Source of the DNA: Phenylobacterium sp.
GTDB taxonomy: Bacteria > Pseudomonadota > Alphaproteobacteria > Caulobacterales > Caulobacteraceae
DNA: 64,000 nucleotides
Assembly (NCBI RefSeq): GCF_013822795.1
Contig: NZ_PNLB01000016.1
Location: 62,001 to 126,000 of the forward strand
Direction: 5' to 3'
Shown here piece after piece: positions 25,483 to 33,228 of the stretch (position 1 is its first letter; each line of letters opens with the position of its first letter). Both the position numbers and the translations under genes were made by a program. A model generated the notes under the pieces. The model was not told the origin of the DNA. It did not search any database and saw only the letters and a program-made list of their open reading frames with translations.

Positions 25483-25558
25483 CGGATTCCGGCATAGCAC
25501 GCGCAAATTTACGACCGATCGTGCGTTTTTCGTTGCCGTTGCGGCGCCCTGTCCATAT

Positions 25559-25569
25559 TTACGACGTAA
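25559..25569. promoter_or_regulatory. TTACG-N1-CGTAA palindrome upstream of the MDR oxidoreductase
   Basis: An 11-bp exact inverted repeat 22 bp before the ATG at 25592. Its arms (TTACG/CGTAA) are the same as those of the palindrome upstream of the P450 gene at 33071, though the spacer is one base here and three there. A TTTACGACCGATCGT stretch about 50 bp further upstream has a partial copy. Possibly a TetR-type operator. Confidence 0.3.
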
Positions 25570-25591
25570 GCAACATCAAACGGAGACGGGT

Positions 25592-26719
25592 ATGGAAACG
25601 AGCCTGCAACTGCGCTCACTGGTGAAGTCGAGCGGCGAACTGGAACTGTCCCTGGCGCGCGTGCCGGTGCCGCAACCCGCCGGCGACGAGGTGCTGGTCC
25701 GTATCGAAGGCGCCCCGATCAACCCCTCTGACCTCGGCCTTCTGCTCGGCCCGGTCGACGTCGCCGCCGCCAAGGTCACCGGCTCGGGCGACGACACCGT
25801 CGTCACCTTCCCGGTGCCGCAACAGTTCCTGCGCGCGCTGAAGGCGCGGCTCGACGACTCGATGCCGGTCGGCAATGAAGGCGCGGGCGTGGTCGTCGCG
25901 GCCGGCGACGCGCCGGAGGCGCAGGCCCTGCTCGGCAAGACCGTCGCCATCCTCGGCGGCGCCACCTACGCCCAACACCGCATCGCCAAGGCCGGCGACG
26001 TGCTCGTGCTACCGGCGGACGCCACCCCGGCTGACGGCGCCTCGTGCTTCGTCAACCCGCTGACCGCGCTGAGCATGGTGGAAGTCATGCGCCGCGAGGG
26101 CCACACCGCCCTCATCCACACCGCCGCAGCCTCGAACCTCGGCCAGATGCTGAACAAGATCTGCATCAAGGACGGCGTGGCCCTGGTCAACATCGTCCGC
26201 AGCCAGGAGCAGGCCGACCTGCTGCGCGGCATCGGCGCCAAGTACGTGGTCGACTCGACTGCGCCCGACTTCATCGACGCCCTGACCGACGCCATCGACG
26301 AGACCGGCGCGACGCTGGCCTTCGACGCCATCGGCGGCGGCAAGCTGGCCTCGCAGATCCTCTCGGCCATGGAGGTCGCGGCCAACCGCAAGGCGACCGT
26401 CTACAGCCGCTACGGCTCGTCGACCTACAAGCAGGTCTACATCTATGGCGGCCTGGACACGCGCCCGACCGAACTGGCCCGCAACTTCGGCCTGTCCTGG
26501 GGCGTCAACGGCTGGCTGCTCACGCCCTTCCTGGTGAAGATCGGCGCCGACGCCGCCAAGCTGCGCGCCCGCGTGGCGGCCGAACTGAAGACCACCTTCG
26601 CCAGCCACTACACCGCCGAGCTGTCGCTGGCGGAGGTGCTGCAGCCGGAAACCATCGCCGCCTACGCCCGCAAGGCGACCGGCGAGAAGTACCTGATCAA
26701 CCCGAACAAGGGCGTCTGA
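25592..26719 (+). CDS. Zinc-independent MDR-family oxidoreductase (quinone reductase-like)
   Basis: A 375-residue medium-chain dehydrogenase/reductase. The N-terminal GroES-like domain begins LRSLVKSSGELELSLARVPVP and contains APINPSDLG. The nucleotide-binding half has HTAAASNLGQMLNKIC in place of the usual glycine-rich turn, and DAIGGGKLA. The cysteine and histidine zinc ligands of alcohol dehydrogenases are not evident, so it is likely an NAD(P)H-dependent quinone or enone reductase. The ATG at 25592 follows CGGAGACGG. It stands alone and ends in a strong terminator pair. Confidence 0.85.
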   Translation: METSLQLRSLVKSSGELELSLARVPVPQPAGDEVLVRIEGAPINPSDLGLLLGPVDVAAAKVTGSGDDTVVTFPVPQQFLRALKARLDDSMPVGNEGAGVVVAAGDAPEAQALLGKTVAILGGATYAQHRIAKAGDVLVLPADATPADGASCFVNPLTALSMVEVMRREGHTALIHTAAASNLGQMLNKICIKDGVALVNIVRSQEQADLLRGIGAKYVVDSTAPDFIDALTDAIDETGATLAFDAIGGGKLASQILSAMEVAANRKATVYSRYGSSTYKQVYIYGGLDTRPTELARNFGLSWGVNGWLLTPFLVKIGADAAKLRARVAAELKTTFASHYTAELSLAEVLQPETIAAYARKATGEKYLINPNKGV

Positions 26720-26722
26720 CGC

Positions 26723-26764
26723 AAAAAAAATGCTGCACCCACGCCTTGCAGCATGGGTGCAGCA
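26723..26764 (-). terminator. Rho-independent terminator for the leftward thiolase operon
   Basis: An 11-bp perfect stem (TGCTGCACCCA with TGGGTGCAGCA, loop 12 bases) is preceded on the plus strand by eight A residues (26723-26730), which become a U tract when transcribed leftward. It therefore ends transcripts coming from the thiolase gene at 26830-27969. Confidence 0.8.
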
Positions 26765-26788
26765 TGAACTGCGGTAAGTCGCTGTTTC

Positions 26789-26825
26789 AACAGCCTTTCC
26801 TGACCCGGGAAAGGCTGTTTCTTTG
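26789..26825 (+). terminator. Rho-independent terminator for the rightward MDR gene
   Basis: A 12-bp perfect stem (AACAGCCTTTCC with GGAAAGGCTGTT, loop 7 bases) followed by TTTCTTTG. It reads as a terminator on the plus strand. It overlaps a small competing hairpin (GCTGTTTCAACAGC, 26781-26794). Confidence 0.75.
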
Positions 26826-26829
26826 ACCG

Positions 26830-27969
26830 CTACTTTTCGTTCGTGAAGATCACCGTCCCGGAGGAGGCGAACATGCCGCCGACGCCGTGGGCGACACTGA
26901 TCTTGGCGCCTTCGATCTGGGCCGCGGCGGTGCCGCGCATCTGCCGCACGCTCTCCTGCAGGGCGTACATGCCGTACATCCCCGAGTGCATGTAGGAGAG
27001 GCCCCCGCCGTTGGTGTTCAGCGGCAGCTTGCCGCCGATGGCGGTGTTGCGCTCCCTGATAAAGTCCTTGGCTTCGCCCGGCTTCACGAAGCCGAGGTCT
27101 TCCAGGCCATAGAGCGGCAGGTGGGCGAAGGCGTCGTAGATCATCAGGTGATCGACGTCGGAGTGCTTGATGCCGGCGTCTTCGAACGCCTTGGCGCCCG
27201 AGATCTTGAACGCCGTCGACGAGGTGAAGTCGTACATCTGCGAAACCATCGGGGTCTCGACGCTTTCACCCGTGCCGAGCACGTAGACCGGCTTGTTCGG
27301 GAAGTCCTTGGCCCGATCGGCGCTGGTCAGGATCAGCGCGCCGCCGCCGTCGGTGACCAGGCAGCACATCAGCATGCGGTACGGCCAGGCGATCATCGGC
27401 GAGTTCAGCACGTCGTCGACGGTGATCGGATCCTTGAAGCTGGCGCGCGGGTTCTTGGCGGCCCATTCGCGCTGGATGACTGCGACCGTGGCCAGGTCTT
27501 CCTCGGTGACGCCGTAGGTCTTCATGTAGCGAAGCACCGGCACCGTGAACATGGTCGGCGGACCGACCGGGCCGAACGGCATCTCGAACTGGCCCATCAG
27601 GCTGGACGGCGCGCGGCCGAAGCCGCCGGCGCCGACGCGCGAGCGGCCCGACTCGCCGTGGGTGATCAGGATGGTCTTGGCGTGGCCGGCGGCGATCGCC
27701 GCCGCCGCATGGCGCACGTGCAGCATGAACGAGCAGCCGCCGACCGAGGTGCCGTCAGCATAGGTCGGCTTGATGCCGAGATAGTGGGCGAGCTCGACCG
27801 GGCTGATGCCGGCGGTGGCGACACCGTCGATATCGGCCGGCGTCAGGCCGGCATCGGCCATGGCGTTCAGCGCCGCATCGGCATGCAGGCCGATCACGGA
27901 CACGTCCGGAATCTTGCCCATCTTCGTGGTTTCCGCGGCCCCGACGACCGCGACGGAATTCTTTTGCAT
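26830..27969 (-). CDS. Thiolase-family protein (SCP-x/DitF-like acetyl-CoA acetyltransferase homologue)
   Basis: A 379-residue thiolase-superfamily protein. The nucleophile region is SVGGCSF with Cys79; the C-terminal region has NGGGLSYMHSG in place of the usual GHP motif, and AHGVGG where classic thiolases have C-x-GGG. This is the pattern of the lipid-transfer/SCP-x subgroup, which includes thiolases and the related aldolases of steroid and diterpenoid side-chain degradation. It is followed 13 bp away by a DUF35 protein, the usual obligate partner in this subgroup. Thiolytic or retro-aldol cleavage of a bulky acyl-CoA is the likely reaction. Confidence 0.85.
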   Translation of the reverse strand: MQKNSVAVVGAAETTKMGKIPDVSVIGLHADAALNAMADAGLTPADIDGVATAGISPVELAHYLGIKPTYADGTSVGGCSFMLHVRHAAAAIAAGHAKTILITHGESGRSRVGAGGFGRAPSSLMGQFEMPFGPVGPPTMFTVPVLRYMKTYGVTEEDLATVAVIQREWAAKNPRASFKDPITVDDVLNSPMIAWPYRMLMCCLVTDGGGALILTSADRAKDFPNKPVYVLGTGESVETPMVSQMYDFTSSTAFKISGAKAFEDAGIKHSDVDHLMIYDAFAHLPLYGLEDLGFVKPGEAKDFIRERNTAIGGKLPLNTNGGGLSYMHSGMYGMYALQESVRQMRGTAAAQIEGAKISVAHGVGGMFASSGTVIFTNEK

Positions 27970-27982
27970 GGTCTTGGAGCCC

Positions 27983-28387
27983 TTACGACTTGGCCGGCTG
28001 GAAGAAGGGCAGCGAGATGGTGTCGCTGAACTTTTCGAAAACGACCTCGAGCGGCATGTCGAGGACCAGGGCTTCGGGCGTCTGCGGGCAGCCGACGATG
28101 TTGGTCATCATGGTCGGGCCTTCTTCGAGCTTCACCACCGCGATGGCGTAGGGCTCGGTCCCCATGTCGGGGCGGGGACGATGGTTGATCACGTAGGACC
28201 ACAGCACGGCCTTGCCGCTGGCCTTGAAGACCTCGACGTCGCGCGAGCCGGTCTTCGGACAGAACGGGCGCGGCGGGAAATAGGCTTCGCCGGTGGCCTT
28301 GTTGCGTTGCAGGAGCAGTTCGCCCCGGGCGGCCCCATCCCAGAAATGCTGGGTCTCGGGCGTGGGTTCAGGCAAGATTCTCGCCAT
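27983..28387 (-). CDS. DUF35 OB-fold protein, partner of the thiolase, with degenerate zinc ribbon
   Basis: A 134-residue DUF35/ChsH2-type protein: an N-terminal helix and rubredoxin-like zinc ribbon, then an OB fold (LWSYVINHRPRPD, PYAIAVVKLEEG, MPLEVVFEKF). Of the four cysteines normally binding zinc only Cys43 remains; expected positions 29, 32 and 46 are Asn, Thr and Thr. Family members bind thiolase-like subunits and gate the acyl-CoA site. The ATG at 28387 is preferred to a TTG six codons earlier because GGGGACG sits at the right distance. It lies upstream of the thiolase gene in the same operon. Confidence 0.8.
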   Translation of the reverse strand: MARILPEPTPETQHFWDGAARGELLLQRNKATGEAYFPPRPFCPKTGSRDVEVFKASGKAVLWSYVINHRPRPDMGTEPYAIAVVKLEEGPTMMTNIVGCPQTPEALVLDMPLEVVFEKFSDTISLPFFQPAKS

Positions 28388-28504
28388 CTTGAAATTCGTC
28401 CCCAATCAAAATTCGACGTTTGGAAATTGGCCCGCCTCACGACGGGCGCGGCAGAAAAGCCCGATACGACCGCGTTGTCGATGCTGACGCTAAGGGAAAC
28501 TTCG

Positions 28505-28957
28505 ATGTCCGATCCTTTCGACCTCGCCCGTTTCCTCGAGGCCCAGGAGCCGGTGATCGCTGTCGCCCGCGCAGAGCTGGCGGTCGGGCGCAAGCGATCG
28601 CACTGGATGTGGTTCGTGTTTCCGCAGATCGCTGGCCTGGGATCGAGCGCCATGGCCCAGCGCTACGCCATCGGCTCAGCCGCGGAGGCGCGCGCCTATC
28701 TCGACCACCCCGTGCTCGGCTCGCGGCTGCGCGACCTGACCGAACTAGCCAGCGAGGCGCCCGGCTTGGCGCGCGATGTGTTCGGCCCGCCAGACGACCT
28801 CAAGTTCCGATCCAGCATGACTCTGTTCAACGCCGTCGCGCCGAACGAGACGTCATTCCGCACCGCGCTCGCCCGCTTCTTCGGCGGCGAGCGCGACGAC
28901 CTCACCCTGCAGATCCTGGAAAGGCTTGCTGAAACGCCGCCAGGCCCGGGGCGCTGA
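28505..28957 (+). CDS. DUF1810 family protein
   Basis: A 150-residue protein that fits DUF1810: [21 protein letters not shown], then the signature [38 protein letters not shown], and [12 protein letters not shown]. Members are small cytosolic proteins of unknown biochemical function and usual length about 140-150. The start has AAGGGAAAC upstream. The last 56 bp overlap the convergent ArsR gene. Confidence 0.85.
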   Translation: MSDPFDLARFLEAQEPVIAVARAELAVGRKRSHWMWFVFPQIAGLGSSAMAQRYAIGSAAEARAYLDHPVLGSRLRDLTELASEAPGLARDVFGPPDDLKFRSSMTLFNAVAPNETSFRTALARFFGGERDDLTLQILERLAETPPGPGR

Positions 28958-29591
28958 ACGCCACCACCCGCGTTCCGTCGAGACGCCGCGCCCAACCGCG
29001 ATCGTAGATCGTCTGCAGCAGCGCCTTGCCCAGCGCACCGCCCATGTGATTGCGCCGCTCGCTCCAGTCCAGGCAGGCGCGGCACAGCGGCCGGCGGCCG
29101 CGCGCCAGCGCTTCCGGATCGACGCCGAAGCTGCGGAAGTAGCCGGCGCCCTCCGGGCTGAGGCTCAGCGAACCGGCCCGATCCTCGACCAGTCCGCGCC
29201 CAACCAGACTGTCGAGCATGGCCACGCCGAGGCCGCCCGCCAGGTGGTCGTAGCAGACCCGCGCCGCGCGCAGGGCGGGCTCGCGCGGGCCCGGCCGCGT
29301 TCGCAACGCCCCGGCGCCCGCCGCCAGCCCCGCGAGACTCTCCATCAGTTCGGCCACTTCCTCGCCGGCAAGCGCGTAGTAGGCGTGACGCCCCTGGCGG
29401 CGCGGCGTGACCAGGCCCCCCTGCGCCAGCTTAGCCAGATGCGAACTAGCGGTCTGCGGACTGACGCCGGCCTCGCGGGCCAGTTCGCCGGCCGTCAGGG
29501 CGCAACCGCCCATCAGCGCACTCATCATGTTGGCGCGGGCCGGGTCACCGATCAGGGCGGCGACCCGCGAGATGTCGGGGCCAAGTTTCAT
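28902..29591 (-). CDS. ArsR-family winged-helix regulator with long C-terminal domain
   Basis: A 229-residue regulator. The winged helix spans about 5-75 ([44 protein letters not shown]). The C-terminal region (about 100-229) contains [23 protein letters not shown], with two cysteines three residues apart that could sense metal or redox state; such long ArsR proteins are common in Proteobacteria. It is divergent from the NIPSNAP/ABM pair, with a palindrome in the 102-bp gap, and probably represses that pair and itself. The 3' end overlaps the DUF1810 gene by 56 bp. Confidence 0.85.
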   Translation of the reverse strand: MKLGPDISRVAALIGDPARANMMSALMGGCALTAGELAREAGVSPQTASSHLAKLAQGGLVTPRRQGRHAYYALAGEEVAELMESLAGLAAGAGALRTRPGPREPALRAARVCYDHLAGGLGVAMLDSLVGRGLVEDRAGSLSLSPEGAGYFRSFGVDPEALARGRRPLCRACLDWSERRNHMGGALGKALLQTIYDRGWARRLDGTRVVAFSAPGLAAFQQAFPGSAG

Positions 29592-29625
29592 GGCGCGATC
29601 CTAGCTCAAAGCGAAACGACCACCA

Positions 29626-29641
29626 TTCGACGCGGATCGAA
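29626..29641. promoter_or_regulatory. Candidate ArsR operator
   Basis: TTCGA, six bases, TCGAA forms an inverted repeat between the ArsR gene and the NIPSNAP gene. A 10-bp direct repeat CATTCGACGC (29624-29633 and 29643-29652), 19 bp apart, overlaps it. The position 35 bp from the regulator start suits autoregulation. Confidence 0.4.
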
Positions 29642-29693
29642 GCATTCGACGCCCCGGCCCGGCTACCAAAGCGGCCTCACCCACGAGGATGCC

Positions 29694-30002
29694 ATGACCA
29701 TCACTTGCGCCATTCGCTACGTCATCGATCCGTTCCAGCGAGAGGCCTTCGAGGCCTATGCCCGCGCCTGGACGACCATCATCCCCGCATGCGGCGGCGA
29801 TCTGGTTGGCTACTGGCTCCCGCACGAGGGGACCGACAACATCGCCCAGGCGATGATCTCCCTGCCGAGCCTGGCCGCCTACGAGGCCTATCGCGCCCGA
29901 CTGAAGACCGACCCGGCCGGCGCGGCGAACCTCGCCGCCGCCCGCGCGCAACGCTACGTCCTGTCTGAGCAGCGGACCTTCCTGACTCCGGTGACGCCAT
30001 GA
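29694..30002 (+). CDS. NIPSNAP-family small protein
   Basis: A 102-residue dimeric alpha-beta barrel protein starting [26 protein letters not shown], the NIPSNAP pattern, followed by [31 protein letters not shown]. Bacterial members often accompany monooxygenases or act in small-molecule turnover; no activity can be assigned. The ATG at 29694 is the start matching the family N-terminus. It is coupled by ATGA to an ABM-domain gene and divergent from an ArsR regulator. Confidence 0.8.
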   Translation: MTITCAIRYVIDPFQREAFEAYARAWTTIIPACGGDLVGYWLPHEGTDNIAQAMISLPSLAAYEAYRARLKTDPAGAANLAAARAQRYVLSEQRTFLTPVTP

Positions 30003-30325
30003 TCGCGGTCATCTTCGAGGGGCTGCCCGCGCAGGGCCGCCAAGGCGACTATCTCGACCAGGCCGCCGCTCTGCGGCCGCTGCTGGACGGGCTAGACGGC
30101 TTTATTTCGATCGAGCGCTTCGAGAGCCTGTCGACGCCCGGCAAGGTGTTGGCCTTGTCCTTCTGGCGCGACGAGGCGGCGGTCGTCGCCTGGCGCGAGA
30201 ACGCCCGGCACCGCGCCGGCCAGGCGGCCGGACGCGGCGGCGTTTTCGCGGACTATCGCGTGCGGGTGGCCGAGGTCGTTCGCGACTACGGGCTGGAAGC
30301 CCGCGATCAAGCCCCCGCGCCCTAG
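29999..30325 (+). CDS. Antibiotic-biosynthesis-monooxygenase (ABM) domain protein
   Basis: A 108-residue protein of the ABM dimeric alpha-beta barrel family: [53 protein letters not shown]. Such proteins include heme-degrading and quinol monooxygenases and many of unknown role. It overlaps the NIPSNAP gene by 4 bp, so the two related folds are made together, probably under the adjacent ArsR regulator. The stop overlaps the convergent gene (CTAG). Confidence 0.8.
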   Translation: MIAVIFEGLPAQGRQGDYLDQAAALRPLLDGLDGFISIERFESLSTPGKVLALSFWRDEAAVVAWRENARHRAGQAAGRGGVFADYRVRVAEVVRDYGLEARDQAPAP

Positions 30326-30741
30326 ACCGGCGACGACGCCAGTTTGCGACGCTCGGTCGAGGCGAGCAACTCGCTCCAGATCGCCGCCTGCAGCTCCGCG
30401 GCCCCGTTCGCCTCGGCCGCGGCCTGCAGCTCGATCAGCGCCGCCCGCAGGCTGTCGTTGCCGGCCTTCAGCGCCGACAGCCGTAAGTCGGCGTCATCGC
30501 CGGCCGCGAGGGCCGCGAAGTTCAACCCAACCTCCCCCGCCCGCGCCAACAGCGGCCGGATGGCGCGGTTCTCGGCCACCAGCCGGGCGGCCATGCCGTC
30601 CCAGACCTCGGCGGCGACGCCCAGCAGCGCCGCCGACAGGCCAAGCGCGCTGGCGCGATCGGCGGGATGAACGTCCGGCATCGCATTGCGGACGCTGAGT
30701 CCGGCGAGCTCGGCCAGGACGGCGGGAACAGGCGGGTTCAT
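30322..30741 (-). CDS. Small helical protein coupled to the APH-like kinase
   Basis: A 139-residue, alanine-rich helical protein of unknown function ([58 protein letters not shown]). The ATG at 30741 overlaps the stop of the phosphotransferase gene (ATGA). In other bacteria a small helical protein often follows APH-like kinases in acyl-CoA or steroid catabolic clusters; this one sits in that position, but I cannot place it in a named family. It ends convergent with the ABM gene. Confidence 0.65.
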   Translation of the reverse strand: MNPPVPAVLAELAGLSVRNAMPDVHPADRASALGLSAALLGVAAEVWDGMAARLVAENRAIRPLLARAGEVGLNFAALAAGDDADLRLSALKAGNDSLRAALIELQAAAEANGAAELQAAIWSELLASTERRKLASSPV

Positions 30742-31757
30742 AGGCGTCCCATCACTTGCAGGGTGGCGCGGTCCTGGGCGTTCTGCAGCAGCCAGGGCGG
30801 ATAGACCATGATCGGCTCGCGGTTGCCGCCGTCGATCCAGACGCGGGCCGAGGAGATCCAGATCGCCTGGCCCTTCACGCAGTTGAACAGCTCCCACCAG
30901 TGCAGCGCGGCGGGGTCGGCCTTGAGGCCGCTGGCGCGCTCCCAGATGGCGATCGCCTCCTCGCGCGGCAGCAGGCCGCCGGCCTTGCCCTGGCCGAACG
31001 ACCAGACCGGATTGAAGCTCCAGCCAAGGTCCTCCAGCGGATCGCCCAGGTGGCACATTTCCCAGTCGAGGATGCCGTGAATGCCGCCGGCCTCGTCGTA
31101 GAGGAAGTTGCCGGTCCGGTAGTCGCCATGCACCACCGACAGCTTCTGGGCCGGCGGCGGCGGGTTGGCGCGCAGCCAGCGGATCGCCGCGCGGGTGATC
31201 GGCAGCGGCTCGGGCTCGTCGCGGTCGAGCAGACCCTCCCAGTAGCTGAGCTCGCGATCCCAGCAGGCGTCGGACGCGACCGGCGTCATCACCTGCGTCA
31301 GACCCAGCGGAACCGGATCGGCCTTGGCGATCTCACCCAGGATGGTCCACTTGCGCTGGCCCAGTTGGCCGAGGGTCGCCGCATAGGGCGGCCCGAACAA
31401 CAGCATCGGCGAGGCCTGAAAGCCGGCGATCTCCTCAGCGATGAAGAACGGGTGGTCGAGGGCTCCGTCCTCTTCCTCCAGCCACAGCATCTCGGGCACC
31501 GGCACGGCGCTGCCGTGGAAGGCGCGATAGGCCTCGAACTCGATCCGCCGCTCGGTCTCGATCAGCGAGGCCGGCGGATCGCGACGCAGGATCAGCTTGC
31601 GCTCGCGCGCCGCGCCGTCCTCGTTCCACGACAGTCGAAAGCGGTAAGTCTCACGCGAAGCGCCGCCCGAGATACGCGACAGGTCTGCCACCGCCACATC
31701 GCGCGCACCTGGCATACGGGCGGCGATGTAGGCGGCCAGACGGGGTTCCAACGCCAT
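30738..31757 (-). CDS. APH-type phosphotransferase (ACAD10/11 kinase-like)
   Basis: A 339-residue protein-kinase-fold phosphotransferase. It has a Gly-rich first lobe (DLSRISGGASRETYRF), the catalytic loop VVHGDYRTGNFLYDE and the metal motif ILDWEMCHLGDPLEDLGW. ACAD10/11-type relatives phosphorylate 4-hydroxyacyl-CoA during beta-oxidation; aminoglycoside resistance is less likely in this setting. The ATG at 31757 has GAG nine bases upstream; a TTG at 31769 overlapping the P450 stop is the alternative. It lies between a P450 and a small helical protein in one operon. Confidence 0.85.
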   Translation of the reverse strand: MALEPRLAAYIAARMPGARDVAVADLSRISGGASRETYRFRLSWNEDGAARERKLILRRDPPASLIETERRIEFEAYRAFHGSAVPVPEMLWLEEEDGALDHPFFIAEEIAGFQASPMLLFGPPYAATLGQLGQRKWTILGEIAKADPVPLGLTQVMTPVASDACWDRELSYWEGLLDRDEPEPLPITRAAIRWLRANPPPPAQKLSVVHGDYRTGNFLYDEAGGIHGILDWEMCHLGDPLEDLGWSFNPVWSFGQGKAGGLLPREEAIAIWERASGLKADPAALHWWELFNCVKGQAIWISSARVWIDGGNREPIMVYPPWLLQNAQDRATLQVMGRL

Positions 31758-31765
31758 ACTTGAAC

Positions 31766-33046
31766 TCAATGCATCTGGAAGCGGATCGGCAGTGTCTTGG
31801 GCCCGTTGACGAAAGTCGCGAGGCTCTGCTTGGGCTCACCATTCAGCTCGACGGACTTGATGCGCGGCAGCATCTCCTCCCAGAGGATCCGCATCTCCAT
31901 CTTCGCCAGGTGCTGGCCCAGGCACAGGTGGGCGCCGTAGCCGAAGGCCAGATGCTTGTTGGGCTTGCGGTCGACCTTGAACGCCGCGGCGTCGTCGAAC
32001 ACCTCCTCGTCGCGGTTGCCCGAGGCGTAGCAGAGCATCATCCAGTCGTCCTTGGCGAGCTGGCGGCCAGCGAACTCGGTCGGCTCGGTGGCCGTGCGCA
32101 TGAAGGTCTTCACCGGCGTGATCCAGCGGATGCTCTCGTCCACCAGACTGGGGATCAGCGACGGGTCGGCCTTCACCTTGGCGAACTCGCCCGGATTGGC
32201 CGCCAGGCCCCAGAGCGCGCCGGCGGTCGACGACGAGGTCGTGTCGTGCCCGGCGGTGGCGACGATCATGTAGTAGCTGATCGCCTCCAGCTCGGAGATC
32301 GGCTGGCCGTCGATGGTGGAATTGGCGATCACCGAGGCGACATCGTCGCGCGGATTGGCCCGGCGGTCGGCCGAGACCTTGTTGAAGTAGGTGTAGAAGT
32401 CGGCGATCACCCCGTCGCGCATGAGGGACTCGAAGTCCCGCTGCTGGCCGCCGTCGCGCGCCAGCTCCGGGTCGGTGGCGCCGAACAGCTCCTGCGTCAG
32501 GGTCAGCATCCGGGGCTCGTCCTCCTCCGGTACGCCCAGGATTTCCATGATCACGTGCAGCGGATAGCCCAGCGCAACGTCGCGGACGAAGTCGCATTCG
32601 CCGCCGGTCGCCGCCATCTTGTCGACCGCGCGACGGGCGATGCCGCGGATGCGGTCCTCCAGCCCCTTGATGTTGGTCGGCATGAACCAGGACTGGGTCA
32701 GGGCGCGGTACTTCGGGTGGTCCGGCGCGTCCATCTGCACCAGGCTGCGCACCAGATGCGGGCTGCCGCCCATCATCGCGCGCACGGCAGTGTCGGCGGC
32801 CTTGTTGGTGATCACCGTCGCCTTGTCGCCGTTGTGGAACAGCGCGTTCTGCCGGCTGATTTCCAAAATGTCGGCGTGCTTGGTCGCCACCCAGAACGGG
32901 TCGAAACCGTCGATCTCGGCCAGTCCGAAGGGGTTATTGGCGCGGAGCCAAGCATAGGTCTCATGAATACGGCCGTCCGCGTAGGCGGTGGGGTCGACCA
33001 AGTTGGCCGCGTATTCGTCGGGTATGCGCGCGTTGCTTGTGCTCAT
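31766..33046 (-). CDS. Cytochrome P450
   Basis: A 426-residue soluble bacterial P450. The I-helix oxygen motif AGHDTT is at 265-270, ExxR at 304-307 (ESIR) and the heme loop FGYGAHLCLG at 368-377 with ligand Cys375. It resembles the CYP125/CYP142-like class that hydroxylates terminal carbons of steroid or alkyl side chains, but class assignment by eye is uncertain. No ferredoxin or reductase is encoded nearby. CAGGAGAG precedes the ATG. It leads the operon with the APH-like kinase and is divergent from the AttH/CrtC-like gene across a palindrome-bearing promoter region. Confidence 0.95.
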   Translation of the reverse strand: MSTSNARIPDEYAANLVDPTAYADGRIHETYAWLRANNPFGLAEIDGFDPFWVATKHADILEISRQNALFHNGDKATVITNKAADTAVRAMMGGSPHLVRSLVQMDAPDHPKYRALTQSWFMPTNIKGLEDRIRGIARRAVDKMAATGGECDFVRDVALGYPLHVIMEILGVPEEDEPRMLTLTQELFGATDPELARDGGQQRDFESLMRDGVIADFYTYFNKVSADRRANPRDDVASVIANSTIDGQPISELEAISYYMIVATAGHDTTSSSTAGALWGLAANPGEFAKVKADPSLIPSLVDESIRWITPVKTFMRTATEPTEFAGRQLAKDDWMMLCYASGNRDEEVFDDAAAFKVDRKPNKHLAFGYGAHLCLGQHLAKMEMRILWEEMLPRIKSVELNGEPKQSLATFVNGPKTLPIRFQMH

Positions 33047-33070
33047 CTCTCCTGAGCGCTCGTTGCTGGT

Positions 33071-33098
33071 TTACGCCCCGTAACCTTACGTGGCGTCA
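33071..33098. promoter_or_regulatory. Tandem operator-like palindromes in the P450 divergent promoter
   Basis: TTACG-N3-CGTAA (33071-33083) is an exact inverted repeat, and TTACG-N3-CGTCA (33086-33098) is a second copy with one mismatch, offset by 15 bp. They lie 25-50 bp upstream of the P450 start. This is how a dimeric TetR- or GntR-type repressor site would look. Confidence 0.45.
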
Positions 33099-33228
33099 GC
33101 AAAAAGCGTCCTCCCTTGTTTTGTTTTCTTTGTTCACTTGATAATGCCGCAGACGGCGACGTCGCAATACCGTCAATCGACAAAGACAAGATCGCCGCAG
33201 TTCAGATGTGTCTGGGAGGACGCCACCC

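Noticed and set aside
30738..31757. Aminoglycoside-resistance gene
   Set aside because: The kinase fold is shared with APH enzymes, but the operon with a P450 and the ACAD10/11-like motifs favour a catabolic kinase.
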